A stretch of DNA of 5,701 bases from Candidatus Izemoplasma sp. (GTDB taxonomy: Bacteria; Bacillota_I; Bacilli_A; Izemoplasmatales; Izemoplasmataceae): contig SKGI01000014.1 of assembly GCA_007117555.1 (NCBI GenBank), positions 1 through 5,701 of the forward strand, read 5' to 3'. Under the pieces are notes generated by a model. The model searched no databases. It saw only the letters and a program-made list of their open reading frames with translations, and was not told the DNA's origin. The position numbers were made by a program, and so were the translations under genes. Position 1 is the stretch's first letter; each line of letters opens with the position of its first letter. This document shows positions 1-5,051 of the stretch, piece after piece.

Positions 1-85
1 CGGCGTAGAAGTCAAGTAAAACAAGCGTTTCGTCTTTGACGATTTCTTCAAGATTCGTATTATCAGCGTAAACAACATTAGACAT
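1..85 (-). CDS. trxA: thioredoxin, N-terminal 28 residues (partial, runs off the left edge)
   Basis: Thioredoxin is a small cytoplasmic dithiol-disulfide oxidoreductase that reduces protein disulfides and is recycled by thioredoxin reductase. Only the first 28 codons are in the window. The translation begins MSNVVYADNTNLEEIV and ends LVLLDFYA, which matches the thioredoxin first helix and the beta-strand leading into the active site (LVDFWA-xWCGPC in typical members). The CGPC active site would lie just beyond base 1, so it cannot be verified. The ATG has a strong AAGGAGG site (94-100) eight bases upstream. The gene lies 76 bp downstream of mutS2 on the same strand; mutS2 and trxA are also near neighbours in Bacillus. 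It has its own promoter in that gap. The identification rests on the short N-terminus plus the context. Confidence 0.8.
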   Translation of the reverse strand, partial: MSNVVYADNTNLEEIVKDETLVLLDFYA

Positions 86-114
86 ATGATGTGCCTCCTT
101 TTTGGTTTAAATTC

Positions 115-143
115 ATTATAACGTGTTTGACTGTGAATTACAA
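115..143 (-). promoter_or_regulatory. sigma-A-type promoter of trxA
   Basis: Read on the minus strand, TTGTAA (138-143) is a -35 with 4 of 6 consensus bases. A 17-bp spacer separates it from a perfect TATAAT -10 (115-120). The distance to the trxA start leaves a leader of roughly 20-25 nt containing the AAGGAGG site. The promoter lies entirely in the gap after the mutS2 stop codon, so trxA can be expressed independently of mutS2. Confidence 0.7.
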
Positions 144-170
144 TTAAATTGCACCCTAGTTTCAGTCAAA
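126..170. repeat. 8-bp inverted repeat straddling the trxA promoter, possible operator
   Basis: TTTGACTG at 126-133 is an exact inverted copy of CAGTCAAA at 163-170, with 29 bp between. One arm lies in the -35/-10 spacer of the trxA promoter; the other overlaps the last codons and stop of mutS2. The loop holds a small AT-rich palindrome, CAATTAAATTG (141-151). No T-run follows, so it is a poor intrinsic terminator. It may be a regulator site or chance. Confidence 0.35.
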
Positions 171-2483
171 GTATACAACGGTAACGCCTTGACCGCCCTC
201 ACCACTTTGACCATCTCTGAAGGACGTGACCACTGTGCTTTCTGATAGTGTCTTTTGAACCATCTTGCGCAGTGCCAAAGTCCCAAACCCATGGACAATA
301 CTCGCAAAAGGCACATCAGAAACGGCACAATCATCGAGATATTTTTGTAAAACTATTTCAGCCTCATGGGCGCGCAACCCGCGCAAATCCAATGTGCCAG
401 AGACCGTTTTTTTAACCGTCTCACGAGATTTTTCTTGTTTTTTTGATGGCGGTTTTGGGGCAGTTTCTGCATATTCAAAGTCTTCTTCTTTAAAGACACT
501 TTTTACATTACCCATCTTCACTAACCACTGTGTGTTTTTTTGTTTTTTTAGCAGTTCACCATAGCGGTTGAATTTGAGCACATAAACGGTGTCACCGGGT
601 GCATACTGTCTCGTTTCGGTTGATTTCTCAGGACTGCTTTCTGCGCCAAGTGAGCGAGCACGATATTTCATATCGGCCATCTCATGCGCTTTAAACGATT
701 GAGTTTTCATCGTTTCGAGCTCTTGAATTAACGCAAGTGCTTCTTTCTTCAAAGTATCAAGGACGCGGTGATTTTCAAGGTGTAGACGTTCTTTAAGCGT
801 TTCTTTCTCGTGTTGAAGCATGCGGCGCAGCTTTTCATTTTCACGTTTTAACTGTTCTGTCTCTTGATTCAGCTTTTCTTGTTCCTGAATCATAGCATCA
901 AGACGTTTGCTTTCAACTTTAAGTTTATGAATGAGATCACTTACTTCGGTCTCTGAGACGAGGGCGCGTGACTTTGCGGCGGTGATAACCGCTTGAGGCA
1001 ACCCAAGCCGTTCACCAATTAAGAAAGCATGAGACTCACCGGGTGTTCTTAACAACAAGCGATACGTTGGCTGTAAACTGTTTTCATCAAACTCAACACT
1101 GGCATTCACGATGGATGTTTTTGTATAGGCATACGCTTTTAACTCAGGATAATGTGTCGTCGCCATTACAAGCACATTTTTTTTATCAAGCGCATCGAGT
1201 AAACTCATTGCCAAACTCGAACCTTCATTCGGATCGGTGCCACTGCCTAATTCATCAAGTAGTACAAGGCTGCCATCGGTGACGGTATTGAGAATATCGA
1301 CGATGTTTTTCATGTGCGAAGAAAACGTCGAGAGCGATTGTTCAATGCTTTGTTCGTCGCCAATATCCGCACGGACTTGCTTAAAACATGGCAGCGTGCT
1401 CCCCGGATTAACCGGAATCAAAAGGCCAGCTTGTGCCATACAAGCAAGCAGTCCCGTTGTTTTCAAAGCCACTGTTTTCCCACCGGTATTCGATCCGGTA
1501 ATGATCATCGTCTTTACACCTTCATCGAAAGTGATGGTGTTTGGTACAACTTGATCTCGTGCGATGCGCGGATGACGTGCTTTGATAAGGTGTAACTTGG
1601 TAGATAAAGTTGGTTTAACCGCTTCTATTTGGTGCCCATATCGCGCTTTTGCAAAGACAAAATCAAGATGACTTAGTGTCTCATCGTTGGCTTGCAAGAC
1701 ATGATACTCATCATGAACTAGCGCACTTAACATATATAAAATACGCTCAATTTCACGCCGTTCATCCGCTTCAAGTCGAAGTTTACGACTGGAAAGTTCG
1801 CGCACAGCATCTGGTTCGATATAGGCTGTTTCACCTGAACTCGAATAATCCATAATGGTCCCTTTGATACGATTTTTATCGGAGACTTTAACAGGGATGA
1901 CATAACGGTTATGACGAAATGTGATCAGTTGTTCTGTCAGTTTACTTGCTTCACGTTTCAACAAACTCTCTAGCGTTTCTTTAATGCGTCTTTCCGTTGC
2001 AGACAAAGACCCTCGAATCTTTTTTAGTTCCGCAGACGCTGTATCGAGAATCTCGCCCCGATCGTCCATGACTTGATCAATCGCTTCGGCTAATGCCTTA
2101 GCAACAATAAGCGCTTCACAATAGGCTTCTAAATCAATCGGTTGCTCAAGATGTTGACTTAAACGACCCAGTTCACGGCGAATTCTTTTTGTTGCGGCGA
2201 TATGACGACGAATACGCATAAAATCTTGCACACCAAGCAACGCTTGGATACGGGCACGCTTTAAAGCTTCACGGATATCATCGATGCCGCTAAACGATGG
2301 TTCGAGGCCTTCGGCAACATACATAGCGCCTTCAGATGTCTCATGCAATGTTTCAAGAACATGCAACTCATCGGTACTTGGTATTAGGGCCCGAACTCGT
2401 TCTTTCCCCCGTGTTGTCCCAGCAAAAGGCACAATGTCTTCAATAACCTTGTCAAATTCTAATGTTTTTAAATCAAAACGCAT
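162..2483 (-). CDS. mutS2: MutS2: ATPase with coiled coil, KOW-like and Smr domains
   Basis: The protein has 773 aa, the usual length for MutS2 (about 780). In order it shows: the N-terminal core and lever region (1-300); Walker A TGSNTGGKT (329-337); the signature stretch around QSLSTFSSHM (382-391); Walker B LVLLDELGSGTDPNEG (D410, E411); TTHY (442-445); a charged coiled coil (about 510-605); a KOW-like beta-barrel (about 627-672); and a C-terminal Smr domain with LDLRG (698-702) and HGFGTLALR (731-739). MutS2 was first described as an anti-recombination factor. In Bacillus subtilis it is also known to act on collided ribosomes, splitting them through its ATPase. The frame is open to 2537, but the ATG at 2483 is chosen because AAGGAGGG sits 7 bases before it and MRFDLKTLEFDKV is the normal family N-terminus. 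Two motif residues are unusual: S331 where P is common, and L736 where G is common. Ends in TGA. Confidence 0.96.
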   Translation of the reverse strand: MRFDLKTLEFDKVIEDIVPFAGTTRGKERVRALIPSTDELHVLETLHETSEGAMYVAEGLEPSFSGIDDIREALKRARIQALLGVQDFMRIRRHIAATKRIRRELGRLSQHLEQPIDLEAYCEALIVAKALAEAIDQVMDDRGEILDTASAELKKIRGSLSATERRIKETLESLLKREASKLTEQLITFRHNRYVIPVKVSDKNRIKGTIMDYSSSGETAYIEPDAVRELSSRKLRLEADERREIERILYMLSALVHDEYHVLQANDETLSHLDFVFAKARYGHQIEAVKPTLSTKLHLIKARHPRIARDQVVPNTITFDEGVKTMIITGSNTGGKTVALKTTGLLACMAQAGLLIPVNPGSTLPCFKQVRADIGDEQSIEQSLSTFSSHMKNIVDILNTVTDGSLVLLDELGSGTDPNEGSSLAMSLLDALDKKNVLVMATTHYPELKAYAYTKTSIVNASVEFDENSLQPTYRLLLRTPGESHAFLIGERLGLPQAVITAAKSRALVSETEVSDLIHKLKVESKRLDAMIQEQEKLNQETEQLKRENEKLRRMLQHEKETLKERLHLENHRVLDTLKKEALALIQELETMKTQSFKAHEMADMKYRARSLGAESSPEKSTETRQYAPGDTVYVLKFNRYGELLKKQKNTQWLVKMGNVKSVFKEEDFEYAETAPKPPSKKQEKSRETVKKTVSGTLDLRGLRAHEAEIVLQKYLDDCAVSDVPFASIVHGFGTLALRKMVQKTLSESTVVTSFRDGQSGEGGQGVTVVYFD

Positions 2484-2490
2484 TGGCGAG

Positions 2491-2498
2491 CCCTCCTT
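2491..2498 (-). promoter_or_regulatory. ribosome binding site that fixes the mutS2 start
   Basis: Minus-strand AAGGAGGG lies 7 nt upstream of the ATG at 2483. The in-frame upstream codon at 2537 has no comparable site and would lie upstream of the predicted transcription start, so the shorter 773-aa protein is preferred. Confidence 0.85.
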
Positions 2499-2509
2499 AC
2501 CATGCTTTA

Positions 2510-2538
2510 GTTGTATTTCTACTGTTTCGTGATACAAT
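2510..2538. promoter_or_regulatory. divergent, symmetric promoter region of rnhC (+) and mutS2 (-)
   Basis: On the plus strand TTGTAT (2511-2516), a 16-bp spacer and TACAAT (2533-2538), preceded by TG at 2530-2531, form an extended -10 promoter for rnhC. On the minus strand TTGTAT (2532-2537), a 16-bp spacer and TACAAC (2510-2515) form a weaker promoter for mutS2. The arms TTGTAT and ATACAA are exact inverted copies, so each hexamer serves as -35 one way and nearly the whole -10 the other way. Predicted starts give leaders of roughly 15-20 nt for each gene. The plus-strand promoter is the better supported of the two. Confidence 0.55.
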
Positions 2539-2549
2539 GCACATAGGAT

Positions 2550-2554
2550 GGTGA
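2550..2554 (+). promoter_or_regulatory. ribosome binding site deciding the rnhC start
   Basis: GGTGA pairs with the anti-Shine-Dalgarno end (consensus AGGAGGTGATC) and lies 5 nt before the ATG at 2560. The alternative ATG at 2548 has no usable site and would be only a few bases from the predicted transcription start, so the start at 2560 is preferred. Confidence 0.6.
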
Positions 2555-2559
2555 GACTT

Positions 2560-3516
2560 ATGCCCTATGTTTTTCATTTATCTGACGACGAAGCCAGTCG
2601 TTTCATAGCTTTGTATAAAAAAGACATCACACCGCCAAAAGCCGAAGCCATTCGTGCTGTGGTTAAAACCAATCGTGTGACGTTAACCCTTTATCATACC
2701 GGGACATTGATGGTTCAAGGCTCTGAGGCTGAGACACATGCGCAAAAACTAGCACGAATATTTTCAAAACCTTTCACATCGTCGTCACCTTCAACCGTAC
2801 CAACGGCTGATTTTTACATCCCTTCGATCGGCAGTGATGAATCTGGCGTCGGTGATTATTTTGGTCCGCTCGTTGTATGTGCGACGTATGTTTCAGCCGA
2901 GGATCAAGTGTTTTTGGAATCTCTTGGCGTTAAAGACTCAAAACAACTTCAAGACAAAGAAATCGCTAAACTTGCTGAACCACTGGCAAAGACGTTGCCT
3001 TATGCTTTGTTAGCCCTTGACAATCCTACTTATAATCGTTTGATTGAACAAGGTTTCAATGCCCATAAACTCAAGGCACATCTCCATGCTCAATGTCACA
3101 AACGATTACTAGAAAAACTAGGCCATTCAGCACCGATTATTGTCGATCAATTTTGTACAGAATCACAATACCTTAACTATGTACGCGATTTTGATCAGGC
3201 GCCAAAAGTCGACCGCTTTGAAACTAAAGCAGATGGCCGATATGCAAGTGTTGCGGCAGCAAGTATTATCGCTAGACATCTGTATGTCACAAAACTTCTA
3301 TCGCTAGGGGAAACGTATGCGTGTGTGCTAGAAAAAGGCGCATCCGATCGTGTGGATCGTCAAGCGGCTTCACTCATCCAAACCCATGGCATCGAAATTC
3401 TCGACCACATTGCGAAAAAACATTTTAAAACGACACAAAAAGCGTTGTCAATCCAGGCTGCGGACAGCGAGTCTATGCGCAAGCAAGGCCGCAAAACCGA
3501 TGCCAACAAAGATTAA
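2560..3516 (+). CDS. rnhC: ribonuclease HIII
   Basis: RNase HIII cuts the RNA strand of RNA/DNA hybrids in the cytoplasm, removing R-loops and primer RNA. The protein has 318 aa, close to the family norm. Residues 1-75 resemble the TBP-like N-terminal substrate-binding domain. The catalytic domain begins with GSDESGVGDYFGPL, giving D93 and E94, followed by KDSKQL (125-130), the VDQF strand with D196, and KADGRYASVAAASIIAR (223-239) with D225. These four acidic residues correspond to the D-E-D-D active site of RNase HII/HIII. The C-terminal EKGASDRVD (258-266) and KKHFK (286-290) motifs are also present. The presence of the DUF3378-like N-terminal region and the D-E-S-G-x-G-D motif indicates HIII rather than HII. 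The last 22 residues, beyond the conserved core, overlap the convergent membrane gene. The gene is transcribed divergently from mutS2. Confidence 0.95.
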   Translation: MPYVFHLSDDEASRFIALYKKDITPPKAEAIRAVVKTNRVTLTLYHTGTLMVQGSEAETHAQKLARIFSKPFTSSSPSTVPTADFYIPSIGSDESGVGDYFGPLVVCATYVSAEDQVFLESLGVKDSKQLQDKEIAKLAEPLAKTLPYALLALDNPTYNRLIEQGFNAHKLKAHLHAQCHKRLLEKLGHSAPIIVDQFCTESQYLNYVRDFDQAPKVDRFETKADGRYASVAAASIIARHLYVTKLLSLGETYACVLEKGASDRVDRQAASLIQTHGIEILDHIAKKHFKTTQKALSIQAADSESMRKQGRKTDANKD

Positions 3517-4230
3517 ATCGGTGAGTATCGTCGTCCCAAGTATCAGGGGTGGCCGATCAAAACCAAAATAGAGCGGCCATTCCGTAACCCAAGAAAGCGC
3601 CATAATGGGTGCAAGAAAACTTATTAGTGTTAAAGCAGCCCCTGGACGGGGGTTTTTTTTAGCAAGCGCACCACATAAGTAAACACCTATCAAAGCAAAT
3701 AATACAGCGCCTAATCCCCAAATCATCATCAGTCTTCCACTCAGAAAAGGGCGCATATCCCATGCAATAATCAATCGGTGCACAATGCGACCAACAAGAA
3801 AGGCCACACCAAGCGGTGCAAAACTACGGGCATCTTGCATCAGTAAATGACGTTTTGTGCGTGCAGTCATACCCAGTGTTGTACCTAAAGCGACAAATAA
3901 GATGAACATTAACCAAATATCGGCTGTCCGGATAGAGAATAAACCGCGCAAGTACCAGTTTTCTAAGCGTACAAGTGTCCAAACAGCGCCAATGACAGCA
4001 CCATAAAGCATCCCTTTTTTTATCCCTGTGAGCGGTAACCACGCTTCATAATGACGGTATACAAAAATAAACATTAGGCCCATCACTGCCATGATTGGCA
4101 AAAGCAACAAAAAACGAAGCCAAGTTAATGGAACACCCGATAGAACTCTCACCCCGATTGGTAAGAGCGTCATGAGCACAGCAAATACAAGAAAAATCCA
4201 ACGGTCGTTTCCTTTTAATTTCAACATCAT
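3448..4230 (-). CDS. unrecognised polytopic membrane protein, partner of the FMN-binding protein
   Basis: I do not recognise the family. The protein has 260 aa and about eight hydrophobic segments, near 11-30, 36-57, 73-88, 104-122, 136-156, 166-187, 197-215 and 229-251. They are separated by short loops, several of them basic (KKG at 71-73, TARTKRH at 122-128, KKNPRP at 191-196). No signal peptide, ATP-binding motif or cofactor motif is visible. Histidines are few (H60, H128, H151, H252), so a conserved bis-heme pattern is not evident. The ATG at 4230 is chosen because AAAGGAG (4238-4244) lies 7 nt upstream; GTG at 4233 and ATG at 4227 are alternatives. The start overlaps the stop of the FMN-binding gene in a TGATG arrangement, indicating translational coupling and probably joint function. 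A role as membrane partner for a flavoprotein redox step is inferred from this context only. The 3' end overlaps rnhC by 69 bp. Confidence 0.85.
   Translation of the reverse strand: MMLKLKGNDRWIFLVFAVLMTLLPIGVRVLSGVPLTWLRFLLLLPIMAVMGLMFIFVYRHYEAWLPLTGIKKGMLYGAVIGAVWTLVRLENWYLRGLFSIRTADIWLMFILFVALGTTLGMTARTKRHLLMQDARSFAPLGVAFLVGRIVHRLIIAWDMRPFLSGRLMMIWGLGAVLFALIGVYLCGALAKKNPRPGAALTLISFLAPIMALSWVTEWPLYFGFDRPPLILGTTILTDLIFVGIGFAALLAHRLAVRSLD
3637..3660 (+). terminator. candidate rnhC intrinsic terminator inside the opposing membrane gene
   Basis: On the plus strand AGCCCC (3637-3642) can pair with GGGGTT (3649-3654) around a 6-nt loop, with one G-T wobble, and the sequence runs straight into eight T residues (3653-3660). 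This is about 120 nt past the rnhC stop. It lies within codons 191-198 of the minus-strand membrane protein, where it encodes KKNPRPGA. I saw no better hairpin plus T-run between the rnhC stop and this point. Confidence 0.5.
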
Positions 4231-4622
4231 CACTCGGCTCCTTTCAAAGCATTTTCTATGGCTTTTTGATAAGCGATACTTGTTAAAGTTGCACCGCTCA
4301 CGACATCGACATCATGGCGATTATCGCGTTGCATGCGCTCAAAAAGTATGGCTGCAACGGTTTCATCTTTAAACCGAACATCGCGCACAAGGGTTACTTT
4401 TTGCAGGGCGCCTTCATGAACTGTCACATCGACCGTGACACTAAATCGTTGATTCACATAATGGCCACGGTATGTGCCATTCTCAATTGTTTCTAGTTCA
4501 ATTAGGGTGAGTGTCTCATTTTGCACCGTATCCATCGCATAAGTCAAATAGCGCAACATACCTAAACTACCCCCGATGACAAGCACCGCAAACAGACTGA
4601 TTGCCCATACAATTCTTCGCAT
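4230..4622 (-). CDS. small membrane-anchored FMN-binding domain protein (covalent flavoprotein candidate)
   Basis: The protein has 130 aa. Residues 3-27 are a hydrophobic N-terminal anchor after a basic start (MRR), so the rest probably faces the outside. Residues 48-127 fit the FMN_bind domain: NGTYRGHY (48-55), beta-rich SVTVDVTVHEGALQKVTLV, then DVDVVSGATLTS with S109-G110-A111-T112. The D-x-x-S-G-A-T pattern is the flavinylation motif known from NqrC/RnfG and related proteins, where the flavin transferase ApbE attaches FMN to the threonine, here T112. No apbE is in the window. The ATG at 4622 is preferred over the GTG at 4631 because GGGGTG (4631-4636) lies 8 nt before it. It is the first gene of a two-gene operon with the 260-aa membrane protein and has its own promoter. 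The likely role is electron transfer at the outer membrane face; substrate and partner are unknown. Confidence 0.85.
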   Translation of the reverse strand: MRRIVWAISLFAVLVIGGSLGMLRYLTYAMDTVQNETLTLIELETIENGTYRGHYVNQRFSVTVDVTVHEGALQKVTLVRDVRFKDETVAAILFERMQRDNRHDVDVVSGATLTSIAYQKAIENALKGAE

Positions 4623-4648
4623 ACTTATCACACCCCGTCTTTAAACTC

Positions 4649-4678
4649 ATTGTATCATGGACTAGGCTTCTCACACAA
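4649..4678 (-). promoter_or_regulatory. extended -10 promoter for the FMN-binding/membrane protein operon
   Basis: On the minus strand TTGTGT (4673-4678) is followed by an 18-bp spacer and TACAAT (4649-4654), preceded by TG one base upstream to give TGATACAAT. The -10 is good and the -35 is weak (3 of 6). The leader to the ATG at 4622 would be about 20 nt. The same TGATACAAT element is used in front of rnhC. Confidence 0.6.
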
Positions 4679-4681
4679 TAA

Positions 4682-4699
4682 AGACGGCTGATGCCGTCT
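4682..4699 (-). terminator. terminator-like hairpin after the 117-aa gene, possibly bidirectional
   Basis: A perfect 7-bp stem, AGACGGC (4682-4688) with GCCGTCT (4693-4699), closes a 4-nt loop. On the minus strand it begins within the TAG stop of the 117-aa gene and is followed by TTATTG, a short and imperfect T-run. On the plus strand it is followed by ATTTTT (4700-4705), so it could also stop antisense transcription. It sits directly upstream of the next promoter and separates the two minus-strand operons. Confidence 0.55.
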
Positions 4700-5051
4700 A
4701 TTTTTCAAGGTACTTGCTTTCCCGTTTCAACGTAATTTGAGTCTGCTTACCTTCAGTGACGACATCAATGTTGTCGATTAACAGTCCAACAATTTCAAGT
4801 TCAGTCTTCGCATCAATGTCACCGAGCAGTTCCCAGCCATACGTTTCCACTTCAAGCTCTCGTTCACGACCGAGTTTATCTTGCATCTTATCTAATGTAT
4901 CCGCTAACATGTCTTCCACCACTAAACGAATCACGCGTGTTTTACCTTCTAAAGTCGTGTCAAGTTGAAAGGTATGATGGCCATGAATCATAAGAAATAA
5001 ACTTAACTCACGGATAATTTTCGTGACAATACGAATCTCTTGCTTACTCAT
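4698..5051 (-). CDS. conserved-looking soluble protein of unknown function, partner of DUF1576
   Basis: The protein has 117 aa, is rich in charged residues and has no membrane segment or signal peptide, so it is likely cytoplasmic. I recognise no enzyme motif. Visible landmarks are an N-terminal helix (about 4-21), HGHH (23-26), alternating strand-like stretches such as HTFQLDTTLEG and TRVIRLVVEDM, a helix around ADTLDKMQDKLG, the short motif YGWELLG (71-77), then TELEIVGLLIDNIDV (83-97) and a final strand KQTQITLKR. Small proteins with a similar WELxG plus LVGxxID pattern seem to me to occur in other Bacillota, but I cannot confirm this without a search. The ATG overlaps the DUF1576 stop by four bases (ATGA) and has AAAGGAG (5060-5066) 8 nt upstream. 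Tight coupling suggests it regulates or binds the membrane protein; this is inference. Confidence 0.85.
   Translation of the reverse strand: MSKQEIRIVTKIIRELSLFLMIHGHHTFQLDTTLEGKTRVIRLVVEDMLADTLDKMQDKLGRERELEVETYGWELLGDIDAKTELEIVGLLIDNIDVVTEGKQTQITLKRESKYLEK

Noticed and set aside
126..170. CtsR operator, because AGTCAAA resembles a CtsR heptad
   Set aside because: CtsR sites are closely spaced direct repeats of (A/G)GTCAAA; these copies are inverted and about 30 bp apart.
116..334. A 72-aa minus-strand open frame over the 3' end of mutS2
   Set aside because: It is out of frame within mutS2 and the trxA promoter, has no RBS and no recognisable sequence.
1237..1595. Plus-strand open frames of 93-105 codons antisense to the mutS2 ATPase domain
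   Set aside because: They mirror the codon structure of a strongly conserved gene and show no RBS or protein-like motif.
2484..2537. An 18-residue N-terminal extension of MutS2 using a start at 2537
   Set aside because: The AAGGAGGG site is placed for the ATG at 2483, the family N-terminus begins there, and 2537 lies upstream of the predicted mutS2 transcription start.
2548..2559. rnhC start at the ATG at 2548
   Set aside because: It has no ribosome binding site and would be almost leaderless from the TACAAT promoter; GGTGA at 2550-2554 fits the ATG at 2560. It remains possible.
3496..3522. ACCGAT/ATCGGT inverted repeat around the rnhC stop as a terminator
   Set aside because: The stem is 6 bp with a 15-nt loop and there is no T-run after it.
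3824..4042. A 72-aa minus-strand frame inside the membrane protein
   Set aside because: It is an alternative frame of a well-supported coding sequence, with no initiation signal.
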